A model generated the notes under the pieces. The model made no database searches and was not told the DNA's origin. It saw only the letters and a program-made list of their open reading frames with translations. Both the position numbers and the translations under genes were made by a program. Shown here piece by piece: positions 37,324-46,347 of a stretch of DNA of 64,000 nt; the stretch's first letter is position 1, and the number at the start of each line of letters is the position of its first letter. Source of the DNA: an uncultured Aquimarina sp. (GTDB lineage: Bacteria; Bacteroidota; Bacteroidia; Flavobacteriales; Flavobacteriaceae); assembly GCA_947496355.1 (NCBI GenBank), contig CANMCO010000007.1:1-64000 (forward strand), written 5' to 3'.

Positions 37324-39264
37324 ATGAGATTTAATAATAAAATAAGAAAGGTACTTACAGTAGTAAGTATTCTATCGTTTTGCATCATGTCAGCTCAAAA
37401 TGCAAGTTTTGAGAAAACACAATCGTTCTTCCCAAATTCTGATGTTTTGGCTAAAGAGAATATTGTTTGGGGATATCTTAATGTTCCAGAAAATTGGGAT
37501 CATCCAAAAGGTAAAAAAATTAAAGTCGCCGTTTCTGTAGTGAAAAGCACTTCAAAGAAAGCTACAAGAAATGCTGTGGTTTTTATCCAGGGAGGTCCTG
37601 GTGCTGCAGGTATTCAAAATATGGGATATTGGATTAGGCATCCTTTACGCAAAAAAAATGATATTGTTTTATTAGATATTAGAGGAACGGGTTTCTCAGA
37701 GCCTAGATTATGTCCTGATTTAGGGAAAGAATTCATGAAAATTTTAGCAAAAAATCAATCAGAAGAAGATGACGAGAAGCAAAAATCAATTGCAGCATTG
37801 TCTTGTAAACAGGATATTTTAAACAAGAATATTGATGTTAGTGGATATCATAGTTTTGCTGTCTCAAAAGATTTACATGAATTAAAAAAACAACTCGGAT
37901 ATCGTATTTGGAATGTATATGGAGTGTCCTATGGCACTCACATGGCTCAAGTGTATGTGAGCGAATATCCAGACGATATAAAAGCGCTACTACTTGATTC
38001 GTCGATTTCTAATATAGCTACATACTATACGAAAAATACTAGTAATTATATAAGCAGTCTTTCTAAAGTTTTTGAAAAATGTTTAAGTAATAACGATTGC
38101 AATAAAGAGTACCCAAATTTAGAAAATGTGTATTACAAAGTTATTGAAGATTTGGAACGAGAACCAATTACAGTATCGGTTGACAAAAAAGTAATAGACT
38201 CAGAAGAGTTTACCTATAATGCAGAAGATTTTAAAATAGCAATCCAGCAAGCCCTTTATCATAAGAAACTTATCGAAATCGTACCATTGTTAATTTACCA
38301 GTTTAGAGATAGAAATAAAAAAGCATTAGGAAACCTAGTGCAAGCCTTTTCTAGCTTATTAAATATGGACTATGGAATGTATTATTGTGTGAGTTGCAAT
38401 GAAACACTACCGATGAACAATATTTCTGAATATAAACAAGATGTTATGAAGTATAAAAAGATACGAGGTGGGGTGTCTTTTTATAAGTCTGATTATAAGG
38501 TCTGTGAAAAATGGAATTTAAATCGGAAAGATACTTTAACATCCTTGGATTATTCAAAACTAGAAAACTTGTCCTTTCCGGTATTAGTGCTTTCTGGAGA
38601 ATATGATCCGATTACACCTGCGGAAAATGCAGAGAAAACCGCTAAATCTTTTTATAATGGTCATAGTATTATGGCCCCTTCTTATGGTCATGCTCCTAGT
38701 TTTACTAAAATAGGAGCAAAATTTACAGCAGCCTTTTTTAATCACCCATATCAAGAATCTCGTTTAGATATGTTTGATAATCAAAAAGAATTAAGTTTTG
38801 TTAGTGGAGTTACGATAAATTCAGGTATTTCCAGTATCGGGAATAGTCTTAGCGAGTTGAATCTAATTTTTCTATCCCCCTTGATGATTGCTTTGATGGT
38901 TATGATAGCATTTATTTTTACTTATATAGTAAAATTAGTTCGAAAGAAATATAGCGCTACACAAGATAAAATAATTAGAATTTCGAGTGCAATAACCTCG
39001 ATAATTGGGATTACAGGTTTAGTTATTCTTCTTTTAGCATTAATTAAAGTTGCAGGGCAGAATTATTTCGTTTTAGCTTTTGGCTTACCTGATGATTTTA
39101 ATTATGTATTCAACTTGCTATTAATTTTTGGGATACTACTCGTGATTACGTTACTTTATTTTATACTACAATTAAAAAAGATAAATAATAGAAGTATTGT
39201 ATTTTCTGTGTTATTCTCAAATCTCCTGTTAATCACATATTTATTCTATTGGGGTATTTTATAA
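37324..39264 (+). CDS. Membrane-anchored periplasmic S33 peptidase (alpha/beta hydrolase)
   Basis: 646 residues. A signal peptide (1-24, ending SAQ) leads to an alpha/beta hydrolase of the proline-iminopeptidase/tripeptidyl-peptidase type (~35-480): oxyanion loop QGGPGAAG, RGTGFSEP, nucleophile Ser202 in GVSYG, Asp428 in GEYDP, and His456 in YGHAP. The catalytic triad is complete. Residues ~515-646 then hold about four hydrophobic helices, an unusual addition for this family. It lies 42 bases after the last NRPS and before the phosphopantetheinyl transferase, so it probably belongs to the pathway. A periplasmic peptidase with C-terminal membrane helices recalls the layout, though not the family, of ClbP, which cuts the prodrug peptide from precolibactin. 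A role in maturation or self-resistance is inferred. Confidence 0.85.
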   Translation: MRFNNKIRKVLTVVSILSFCIMSAQNASFEKTQSFFPNSDVLAKENIVWGYLNVPENWDHPKGKKIKVAVSVVKSTSKKATRNAVVFIQGGPGAAGIQNMGYWIRHPLRKKNDIVLLDIRGTGFSEPRLCPDLGKEFMKILAKNQSEEDDEKQKSIAALSCKQDILNKNIDVSGYHSFAVSKDLHELKKQLGYRIWNVYGVSYGTHMAQVYVSEYPDDIKALLLDSSISNIATYYTKNTSNYISSLSKVFEKCLSNNDCNKEYPNLENVYYKVIEDLEREPITVSVDKKVIDSEEFTYNAEDFKIAIQQALYHKKLIEIVPLLIYQFRDRNKKALGNLVQAFSSLLNMDYGMYYCVSCNETLPMNNISEYKQDVMKYKKIRGGVSFYKSDYKVCEKWNLNRKDTLTSLDYSKLENLSFPVLVLSGEYDPITPAENAEKTAKSFYNGHSIMAPSYGHAPSFTKIGAKFTAAFFNHPYQESRLDMFDNQKELSFVSGVTINSGISSIGNSLSELNLIFLSPLMIALMVMIAFIFTYIVKLVRKKYSATQDKIIRISSAITSIIGITGLVILLLALIKVAGQNYFVLAFGLPDDFNYVFNLLLIFGILLVITLLYFILQLKKINNRSIVFSVLFSNLLLITYLFYWGIL

Positions 39265-39388
39265 AGATGAATTTCCTGCTAAGGAAAATAATAGGATGCC
39301 GTTAAGGAGTTGTTGCCTCAAAAAAAACATTTAGAGATGGACCGGTCGAACTCATAACGTTCTCAATTCTACAATAAAAATAGTGATT

Positions 39389-39535
39389 ATGGAAAATGAT
39401 AAATCAAAAATATTGGATAAAAAAAATATACCCATATGTAAAAGAAAATTAAATTTAGTCACAAAGAACGGTATGTCTATGGATGAAGTTTCAAATTTTG
39501 CTTGTTCTTGTAGATGCTCACTTAAAATGAAGTAA
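39389..39535 (+). CDS. Small Cys-rich peptide ORF of unknown function
   Basis: A 48-codon ORF in the 293-base gap between the peptidase and the phosphopantetheinyl transferase, ending 22 bases before the latter. The peptide begins MENDKSK, has a KRKLNLVTKNG segment reminiscent of leader peptides of Bacteroidota class I lanthipeptide precursors, and ends in FACSCRCSLKMK, with three Cys and two Ser in the last eleven residues. No modifying enzyme for such peptides is nearby, so it may be only a chance ORF. The rest of the gap (39265-39388) shows nothing I can name. Confidence 0.35.
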   Translation: MENDKSKILDKKNIPICKRKLNLVTKNGMSMDEVSNFACSCRCSLKMK

Positions 39536-39557
39536 TTAATTAATATAACTCTAGATA

Positions 39558-40214
39558 ATGACGCAAATACTTTATTCTTATATATCCGAGAAAAATCATG
39601 AGCTCCTTTTGAAAGAAATATTACCCGAGTTTTCCATTGATTTTAGGAATAGAATATTAAAATACCGACGATGGCAGGATACTCAGTTATCATTGATCGG
39701 GAGAGTTCTTCTGAGAAATGGTTTTAATATGTTAAACAAACAATTTTCTGAAGAGGATATTTGTTATACTAAGTATAACAAGCCATATTTCGAAAATGAA
39801 AATATAAAATTTAATATTTCTCATTCGGGAAATATAGTCGTTTGCGCAGTAACAGAAAATTTTGAAGTGGGTATTGATATAGAAGTTTTACAGGATATTA
39901 AAATAGAAAATTTTAAATCACAAATGACAGAACTAGAATGGGAGCGAATAGTTTCTTCTAATAATACCAAGAACTCTTTTTTTAAGTATTGGACACAAAA
40001 AGAAGCGGTCATAAAAGCAAGTGGGAAAGGATTGTCGATTCCTCTAGATTCATTTGAGGTTATAAATAATCAAACCAAGATCGACCATGAAGGCTTTTTT
40101 CTTAGAGAAATTGAGTTAAATGATCAGTATAAATGTCATCTCGCATTTAAAGGAAATTCAGTAAATCTAAACTCAAATACCCTAACCCCTTTAGTGTCAG
40201 AGTATCAATTCTAA
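39558..40214 (+). CDS. 4'-phosphopantetheinyl transferase, Sfp type
   Basis: 218 residues, the usual length of the Sfp group is 220-240. The family motifs appear in order: FNISHSG near 94-100, VGIDIE near 112-117 (metal-binding Asp and Glu), and WTQKEAVIKASGKGL near 151-165 (magnesium and CoA site). It adds the phosphopantetheine arm from CoA to the carrier serines of the NRPS and PKS proteins upstream. It is the last gene of the biosynthetic region, followed by a strong terminator at 40312. Confidence 0.95.
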   Translation: MTQILYSYISEKNHELLLKEILPEFSIDFRNRILKYRRWQDTQLSLIGRVLLRNGFNMLNKQFSEEDICYTKYNKPYFENENIKFNISHSGNIVVCAVTENFEVGIDIEVLQDIKIENFKSQMTELEWERIVSSNNTKNSFFKYWTQKEAVIKASGKGLSIPLDSFEVINNQTKIDHEGFFLREIELNDQYKCHLAFKGNSVNLNSNTLTPLVSEYQF

Positions 40215-40311
40215 TAGGTTGGTTTCTTTATGAATGCCTGTTGTTTTTGATTTAAAACAATATTATTTTGAGTCGTCCTAAAATAGGTTGACAGTTTTTA
40301 AAGATTTAATT

Positions 40312-40350
40312 AATTCCTGTGAAGCTAGCTTCACAGGAATTTTTGTTTTG
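40312..40350 (+). terminator. Intrinsic terminator closing the NRPS-PKS cluster
   Basis: A perfect 30-base palindrome (40312-40341, core CCTGTGAAGCT/AGCTTCACAGG) is followed by TTTTTGTTTT. It lies about 100 bases after the phosphopantetheinyl transferase stop and marks the 3' end of the cluster. The rest of the gap 40215-40510 shows no ORF. Confidence 0.85.
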
Positions 40351-40510
40351 TCTTAAAAGTTAGATTTTGATTTATGTAACCATTGTGAAGTTAGTATAGG
40401 TTATTAAAGTAGGGTTAAATAAACTACAAATATCATAAGGATCATTTAGGGATTTGTATATTGTTTATTATATCGGTGGATAACCTTTATTGTAAAATAT
40501 TTCATTGAAT

Positions 40511-41599
40511 ATGATAAAGAACTCATTACTTTTTATACCGGATATCTCTGGATTTACTCAGTTTGTTCGAAATACAGAAATTGAGCATAGCCAGCATGTT
40601 ATATCAGAGTTGTTAGAAGTTTTAATTAATGCCAATACACAAAAACTCAAATTGGCAGAGGTAGAAGGCGATGCATTATTTTTTTATAAAGAAAACGAGA
40701 TACCATCGCAAGAGAAGCTCCTTGCTCAAATTGAAACCATGTTTACTGCGTTTTATAGTCACCTGAAACTCTTAGAAAAAAATAGAATTTGTCCTTGTAA
40801 TGCCTGTGCAACAGCTCCTAATTTACAATTAAAAATTGCTGTTCATTGTGGAGATATACAATTTATTACCGTTCAGGATAAACGCAAGCCTTTTGGTCAA
40901 GCTGTTATTGAAGCTCATAGATTACTTAAGAATTCCATAGCAAGCGATAATTATGCGTTATTAAGTGAAGATGTGTCAAAAATTATTGGCCTTCCCGTAG
41001 AGTATAAAAGTAAATTATACACTTTTAGAGAGGGTCGAGATACATATGACAATAAGGAAATTACATATCTATTTTCTGAAATAAATAAAAGGGATCTAAA
41101 ACTTAACCCTTATGATATTCCTGAAGTTGTTGATTTTAAATCTGCTCCTAGTATTACTCTTAATCGGTCTTTTTCAATTTCTTCAGATGCGTTGTTAGAA
41201 TATATTACGAACTATAGCTATCGACATTATTGGGTAAAAGGAGTTGATAAATTTGAATATAATCCAGATGAGGTTACTCGATTAGGAACGGAGCATGTGT
41301 GTGTAGTTGATGGAAAACGTTTAAATTTTACAACTGTTACCAAAAAATCAAAGTTTAATGAAATTGTTTACGGAGAGCTTACAACAGATATTCCAATAGA
41401 TGCATTGTACCAATTTTTTATTGTAAAAACTATATCAGAAAATAGTTGTGAATTGAGGGTTGAAATATATCTAAAAGCTAAATCATTGTTTAAAAAACTC
41501 CTTTTATCTTTAATTATGAAAAGAGCTATTCGAAATTCATTAAAAACATCCATAAGTAACCTACAGGAAGCTGTTCAGGGTAATACACTAACTTCTTAG
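40511..41599 (+). CDS. DUF2652 protein (cyclase-homology-like plus SRPBCC-like)
   Basis: 362 residues from the ATG at 40511; an in-frame TTG at 40505 would add only two residues and is less likely. The N-terminal part (LFIPDISGFTQFV ... EVEGDALFF ... VHCGDIQF) has the layout of nucleotide-cyclase homology domains seen in DUF2652 proteins, with a Cys-rich CPCNAC stretch near residue 95. From about residue 205 the sequence resembles an SRPBCC/polyketide-cyclase-like ligand-binding fold. The family has no established function. It converges on murF, with the two stop codons overlapping. It lies outside the NRPS-PKS operon, beyond the terminator. Confidence 0.75.
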   Translation: MIKNSLLFIPDISGFTQFVRNTEIEHSQHVISELLEVLINANTQKLKLAEVEGDALFFYKENEIPSQEKLLAQIETMFTAFYSHLKLLEKNRICPCNACATAPNLQLKIAVHCGDIQFITVQDKRKPFGQAVIEAHRLLKNSIASDNYALLSEDVSKIIGLPVEYKSKLYTFREGRDTYDNKEITYLFSEINKRDLKLNPYDIPEVVDFKSAPSITLNRSFSISSDALLEYITNYSYRHYWVKGVDKFEYNPDEVTRLGTEHVCVVDGKRLNFTTVTKKSKFNEIVYGELTTDIPIDALYQFFIVKTISENSCELRVEIYLKAKSLFKKLLLSLIMKRAIRNSLKTSISNLQEAVQGNTLTS

Positions 41600-42873
41600 A
41601 TAAGATCTAGTATTCTTTCAAGTTTCATTCCACGTGATCCTTTAATCAAAATTGCACTTTCTTTGTTTTCTAGTTTCAAATGATCTTTAATCTGGTCAAA
41701 AGACTCATATTTTTTTATTCTTGGATCTTTGCAGTTTGTTTCATAAAAATTACTTCCCAAAAGATAAATTTCATTAACTCTGGTACTAGCAATCTGGTCA
41801 GATATTTTTTGATGCTCTGCGGGCGCATCACTTCCTAATTCAAACATGTCACCCAGAAAAGCAATCTTATATTTATAATTTAATGTGATAAAATTATTAA
41901 TGGCTGCATCCATACTAGATGGATTGGCATTGTAAGCATCTAAAATGATTGTAAAGTTCTCTTTTTTTATAATTTGTGAGCGATTATTGGAGGGGATATA
42001 AGATTCAATAGCTGTTTTAATTTGATCAGGATTTAATTTAAAATAATGTCCTATTGCAATTGCTGCGGCTATATTAGTAAAATTGTATTGGCCGATTAAA
42101 TTACTTTTTATAGTCAAATTCTGATATGAAATAATCACATTCGGATCCGTATCTAATAACTTAACGGTGGTATCAGTTTCACTTGATTGTGAAAATTTGT
42201 AGGTATTCATGTGTGAAGAAGCATTAAGTAGCTTTTCATCTTCGCTATTAAGAAAGATCAACTTATTGTTTTGTTTTAAATGTCTATATAACTCAGTTTT
42301 TCCTTTTAAAACACCTTCAATGCCACCAAAACCTTCTAGATGGGCTTTACCAATATTGGTAATATACCCATAATCTGGCTTCACAATTGAACATAAAAAA
42401 TCAATTTCACCTTGGTGATTTGCTCCCATTTCTACAATTCCTATTTCGGTGTCTTTTGTCATCGATAATAAAGTGAGAGGGACGCCAATATGGTTATTTA
42501 GGTTACCAACAGTGGCAGTAGTTCTATATCCGGAAGAGAGAACACAGTTTATTAGTTCTTTAGTAGTGGTTTTACCATTACTACCGGTTAATGCTATTAT
42601 TGGAATGTCTAGGTATTGTCTATGATAGGAAGATAGATCTTGTAGTGTTTTTAGTACGTCATCTACAAGAATATGCCTTTCTGTGGTTTGATATTCTTTT
42701 TCATCAATGATAGTGTATGAAGCCCCAAGCTCAAGAGCCTTTGCAGCATATGTATTTCCGTTAAAATTTTCCCCTTTTAAGGCAAAAAAGAGTGTATTTG
42801 GTTTAATTTTTCGAGTATCAGTGCATACACCGTTACTCTCTCTATATAATTGATGTATTTGTGCAATAGTCAT
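41596..42873 (-). CDS. murF: UDP-N-acetylmuramoyl-tripeptide--D-alanyl-D-alanine ligase
   Basis: 425 residues, normal for the short Bacteroidota form. It adds D-Ala-D-Ala to the UDP-MurNAc-tripeptide in peptidoglycan synthesis, in the cytoplasm. Evidence: the N-terminal substrate domain (GVCTDTRKI, LFFALKG), the ATP loop LTGSNGKTTTK near residue 95, the conserved GIVEMGANHQGEI block, and the MurF mark DAYNANPSSM. It lies downstream of gldJ on the same strand with a terminator between them, so it is probably transcribed on its own. Confidence 0.95.
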   Translation of the reverse strand: MTIAQIHQLYRESNGVCTDTRKIKPNTLFFALKGENFNGNTYAAKALELGASYTIIDEKEYQTTERHILVDDVLKTLQDLSSYHRQYLDIPIIALTGSNGKTTTKELINCVLSSGYRTTATVGNLNNHIGVPLTLLSMTKDTEIGIVEMGANHQGEIDFLCSIVKPDYGYITNIGKAHLEGFGGIEGVLKGKTELYRHLKQNNKLIFLNSEDEKLLNASSHMNTYKFSQSSETDTTVKLLDTDPNVIISYQNLTIKSNLIGQYNFTNIAAAIAIGHYFKLNPDQIKTAIESYIPSNNRSQIIKKENFTIILDAYNANPSSMDAAINNFITLNYKYKIAFLGDMFELGSDAPAEHQKISDQIASTRVNEIYLLGSNFYETNCKDPRIKKYESFDQIKDHLKLENKESAILIKGSRGMKLERILDLI

Positions 42874-42893
42874 ATGACAAAAATCATGTATTA

Positions 42894-42926
42894 AAAAAGC
42901 CCTGACAATTATGTACAGGGCTTTTT
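42894..42926 (-). terminator. Intrinsic terminator after gldJ
   Basis: GCCCTG (42899-42904) faces CAGGGC (42916-42921), extended by an A-run and a T-run on either side. On the minus strand it ends in a T-rich stretch, 30 bases after the gldJ stop. The flanking A/T runs could make it work in both directions. Confidence 0.7.
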
Positions 42927-42956
42927 ATTTATAACGAACATTAATTTTCTATATTA

Positions 42957-44633
42957 TTATCCTCTAGGTTTTTGATGTCTAGGAGTTTTTGCTTTTTTAG
43001 CCTTAGTACCAACTCTAGACATTGCGTTTCTGAAACCGATATAATCGGTCGCCATATCTTGTGGCATAAATCTTCTTTGTGCAGGGTCTAACCAATATGC
43101 TCTGTCTTTCCAAGATCCACCTTTGTATACACGTACATTATCATCTACAATGGTAGTTCTTTTACTAGACTCGTCATATCTTCTGTCTAATTTTGTACTA
43201 TCTTCTGCATCTGGTCCAACATAATGAATAGGAGCATTATACATTCTTCTGTTAGGTAGATTCTCGTCTTGGTAGCCCTCATAGTATCTAGAAGAACTTT
43301 TATCACCGTCTCTATAGTTTCTATTGTCACTATCAGTAAAATTAGTTCTCATGTAAGTGTCTTCTTCATCTATAGGCACTTGTAAGATTCCTCCTGGTAA
43401 TACTCTTGCAATAATTTTACCATTACTTAAAGTATCATAAACTATAGAATCTGTCATTACTACTTTTACAGTTCCGTCGGGGTTAATAGCATTCTTTGTG
43501 TAGATATTACCTCTGTAGTAATTAAAATCATTATACTCATCATCAACTATTGGTCGGTATACATCAGCTACCCATTCTGCAACATTTCCTGCCATATCGT
43601 ATAACCCATAATCGTTAGGATCGTAAGATTTTACAGGAGCAGTAATATCTGCACCATCGTCACTCCATCCGGCAATTCCACCGTAATCACCATCACCTTG
43701 CTTAAAGTTTGCTAATTGATCACCTCTGGTACTTCTTTTTCCAGAACGTGTATATTTTCCACTCCAAGGGTATTTTTTTCTACCTCTATAGATATTATAA
43801 CTTCTGATTTCTACAAGACCTAAGGCTGCATATTCCCATTCAGCTTCAGTTGGAAGTCTGTATTTTGGTAAAAGTAATCCGTCCTTACGTTGAATGTATA
43901 ACCCAGTAGAGTCATTTGTTTTTTCATATTTTTCAGAAGCTCTACCTCCTCTAATGGCTTCATCATTACCACCATAAGTTTGTGAAGGAGCATTTAAATA
44001 TGTTTCTGTATCAAAAGTACTTTCTGCAGAAACATCCTCAAAAGGAGCATTTTCTTTTATTACATTTTCTTCTTCAAGAATTCTTTCGTTAACGCGATTT
44101 GTTCTCCAGTTACTAAATTCTACTGCCTGAACCCAATTTACACCAACAACAGGATAATTTGCATATGCTGGGTGACGAAGATAGTTATTAGTCATCATCT
44201 CATTAAAACCAAGACGATTTCTCCATACAAGAGTATCAGGAAGAGCACCATAATAAATATTTCTGTATTTTGGTTCAGTAGGAGGGTAAACACCTTTTAA
44301 CCAATCAAGGTATTCAAGGTACATAATGTTAGTAACCTCAGTTTCATCCATGTAGAATGATTGAACATGTTGCTGTGTAGGAGTGTTATTCCAATCATGC
44401 ATAACATCATCCTGGACACGTCCCATGGTAAAAGTACCACCTTCAATAAATACTAATCCAGGTCCAGTTTCTTGCTCTTTATAATTTGTGGCAACTTGAA
44501 ATCCACCATCTTTGGAATTGTATTTCCAACCAGTGGCTCTAGAATTACTTCCATAGTCGTTTTTGGTACAACTAAATAGAAATACACTAACGGTAAGTGC
44601 CATCAGCGACCTAAAAATAAACGCGTTTTTCAT
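42957..44633 (-). CDS. gldJ: Gliding motility lipoprotein GldJ
   Basis: 558 residues. A lipoprotein signal peptide (lipobox near FLFSC, Cys ~22) is followed by a formylglycine-generating-enzyme/sulfatase-modifying-factor fold (FIEGGTFTMG, DETEVTN, YRLPTEAEWEYAA, AEWVADVY, GGSWKDRAYW). GldJ and GldK share this fold; the length (GldK is about 460), the RATGWKYNSKDGGFQ block and the position next to porV and away from gldLMN favour GldJ. It is needed for gliding and for stability of the type IX secretion core in flavobacteria. The C-terminus is a basic Lys/Arg/Pro-rich tail. Confidence 0.87.
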   Translation of the reverse strand: MKNAFIFRSLMALTVSVFLFSCTKNDYGSNSRATGWKYNSKDGGFQVATNYKEQETGPGLVFIEGGTFTMGRVQDDVMHDWNNTPTQQHVQSFYMDETEVTNIMYLEYLDWLKGVYPPTEPKYRNIYYGALPDTLVWRNRLGFNEMMTNNYLRHPAYANYPVVGVNWVQAVEFSNWRTNRVNERILEEENVIKENAPFEDVSAESTFDTETYLNAPSQTYGGNDEAIRGGRASEKYEKTNDSTGLYIQRKDGLLLPKYRLPTEAEWEYAALGLVEIRSYNIYRGRKKYPWSGKYTRSGKRSTRGDQLANFKQGDGDYGGIAGWSDDGADITAPVKSYDPNDYGLYDMAGNVAEWVADVYRPIVDDEYNDFNYYRGNIYTKNAINPDGTVKVVMTDSIVYDTLSNGKIIARVLPGGILQVPIDEEDTYMRTNFTDSDNRNYRDGDKSSSRYYEGYQDENLPNRRMYNAPIHYVGPDAEDSTKLDRRYDESSKRTTIVDDNVRVYKGGSWKDRAYWLDPAQRRFMPQDMATDYIGFRNAMSRVGTKAKKAKTPRHQKPRG

Positions 44634-45080
44634 AATCTTAAGTTCGTTAAAGTAGAATTAGGGATCGCAATATAAATAATAAACGTTAAATTTACCCTAA
44701 TTTTTTTAAAATATTATCGATTCATATTTTTTAATGAATTTCCAACGACTTTGGTTTAACGCAATATTTCTAAAATTATTATTTATGACCAAATAAAAAC
44801 TGCAAAAATTTAATTGTTAAAAAAACTAAGCCCACTTCCTTGTAATATACTTGTGTTTCTTTTGTAATATAGTAGTGTGTGTAGTTGTGACATCTGAGGT
44901 TTTGAAAAATAAACCCTAATAGTAAGTGTATTTTTTGTTGGGCAAATTTAAAATGATTTGAAAGATATAAGATATCACCAAAAAATGCGTTAACAAAAGA
45001 GTGAGTTGAAAAAATTAAATGGCTCACTATTTTTTAATCACTAAATAACTATATATTTGTCAAACTCAATTTTTGCAGGT
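44634..45080. other. 447-bp intergenic region between gldJ and porV
   Basis: The region separates the divergent genes gldJ and porV and holds no convincing ORF. A porV promoter-like element lies at 45052-45059. AGTGAG at 45000-45005 faces CTCACT at 45023-45028 with a 17-base loop and a T-run behind, a possible weak terminator of unknown purpose. No trace of porU coding sequence is visible. Confidence 0.6.
45052..45059 (+). promoter_or_regulatory. Bacteroidota -7 element (TATATTTG) of porV
   Basis: TATATTTG fits the Bacteroidota TAnnTTTG -7 consensus exactly and lies 21 bases before the porV ATG. No TTG at the usual 17-23-base spacing was found upstream, so only half of the promoter is supported. 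Confidence 0.4.
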
Positions 45081-46232
45081 ATGAAAAAAACACTTATTCT
45101 TGGTCTTATATTTTTAACATTTTTTAAATTTGATGCCAAAGCACAGGGAGATAGAGCAATCACAACAGCTACACCATTTTTAATAATAGCTGCTGATGCA
45201 AGAGCAGCAGGTCTAGCCGATCAGGGGGTTGCAACCTCACCCGATGCATTTTCACAACAATGGAACCCAGCTAAATATGCTTTTATTAAAAGTAAACAAG
45301 CAGTAGGGGTTAATTATACACCTTACCTTAGTAGTCTGGTTAATGATATTTTCCTAGGAAATGTTAATTACTATAATCGTATCAATGAAAAGAGTGCTTT
45401 CGCTGCGAGTTTTAGATATTTTAGTTTGGGAGATATAGAATTTAGACAAACTGCTGATGGCGCTGGTAATACACAACGTCCTAATGAGTTTACTCTAGAT
45501 ATTTCTTATGCATTAAAACTGAATGACTATTTTTCTATGGCTGTAGGCGGACGCTATTTGAGGTCTGATTTAAGATTACAGACTCTTGATGCCGACGATG
45601 CAAGTGCGGCAGGTAGTGTTGGTGTTGATATTGCTGGTTTCTACAGAAGTGATGAAATAGCATTTAATTCTTTTAATGGTAGATGGAGAGTTGGAGCGAC
45701 CATTTCTAATATAGGGCCTAAGATTACATATGATGATGCAGGTCAGGAAAATTTTATACCAACAAACTTTAGATTAGGAGGATCATTTGATTTTATTCTG
45801 GATGAGGATAATAGGATAACACCTTCTTTAGAATTCAGTAAGTTGCTTGTTCCCACTCCACAAGATTTTGATAATGATGGAGACATAGATGGTAATGATA
45901 ATACAGAATATCAGGATATAAATGAATTTGGGGCTATCTTTTCTTCTTGGGGAGATGCAGATGGAGGATTTAGTGAAGAACTAAAAGAAGTTACTTGGTC
46001 ATTAGGAGCAGAGTATATGTATAGAGAAGTTTTTGCTTTTAGAGCAGGTTTCTTTAATGAAAGTGAAGAAAAAGGAGGTCGCCAATTTTTATCGTTGGGT
46101 ACCGGTTTTAAATATAATGTTATAAACTTAAACGTTTCGTATTTATTTTCTACATCATCAATTACGAGCCCACTAGAGAGAACGCTTCGCTTTGGTCTTA
46201 CTTTTGATTTCGGAGATGAATATTACGATTAA
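45081..46232 (+). CDS. porV: Type IX secretion outer-membrane protein PorV
   Basis: 383 residues from the ATG at 45081; the frame is open a little further upstream from a TTG, but that would lie within the promoter element and spoil the signal peptide. Signal peptide MKKTLILGLIFLTFF...AKA is followed by a FadL-like beta-barrel of the PorV/LptO family (ADARAAGLADQGVATSPDAFSQ start, GVDIAGFY, RFGLTFDFG C-terminal strand). PorV shuttles type IX cargo to the cell-surface attachment machinery with PorU. It is divergent from gldJ and upstream of cdd, beyond a terminator. Confidence 0.9.
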   Translation: MKKTLILGLIFLTFFKFDAKAQGDRAITTATPFLIIAADARAAGLADQGVATSPDAFSQQWNPAKYAFIKSKQAVGVNYTPYLSSLVNDIFLGNVNYYNRINEKSAFAASFRYFSLGDIEFRQTADGAGNTQRPNEFTLDISYALKLNDYFSMAVGGRYLRSDLRLQTLDADDASAAGSVGVDIAGFYRSDEIAFNSFNGRWRVGATISNIGPKITYDDAGQENFIPTNFRLGGSFDFILDEDNRITPSLEFSKLLVPTPQDFDNDGDIDGNDNTEYQDINEFGAIFSSWGDADGGFSEELKEVTWSLGAEYMYREVFAFRAGFFNESEEKGGRQFLSLGTGFKYNVINLNVSYLFSTSSITSPLERTLRFGLTFDFGDEYYD

Positions 46233-46252
46233 TACCTAGATATATTAATTAT

Positions 46253-46290
46253 AAAAAAAGTATCAAGCCTTAGGGTTTGATACTTTTTTT
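46253..46290 (+). terminator. Intrinsic terminator after porV
   Basis: AAAGTATCAAGCC faces GGTTTGATACTTT around a 4-base TTAG loop, flanked by a long A-run and T-run. The stem is up to 17 bp with one G-T pair. Confidence 0.85.
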
Positions 46291-46347
46291 GTTTGTAGTA
46301 CATTGTATTGCTGTTACCGATAAGTTCAAAATAACTAGGGATAAAAA

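Noticed and set aside
37324..39264. A direct ClbP homologue
   Set aside because: ClbP is of the beta-lactamase-like S12 family; this protein has the GxSxG alpha/beta hydrolase layout. Only the overall plan is alike.
42957..44633. Assignment as GldK rather than GldJ
   Set aside because: Length, the N-terminal conserved block, and lack of adjacent gldL/M/N favour GldJ.
44779..45027. 82-codon minus-strand ORF between gldJ and porV
   Set aside because: Composition is random-looking, there is no recognisable start context or domain, and it covers the porV promoter region and a hairpin.
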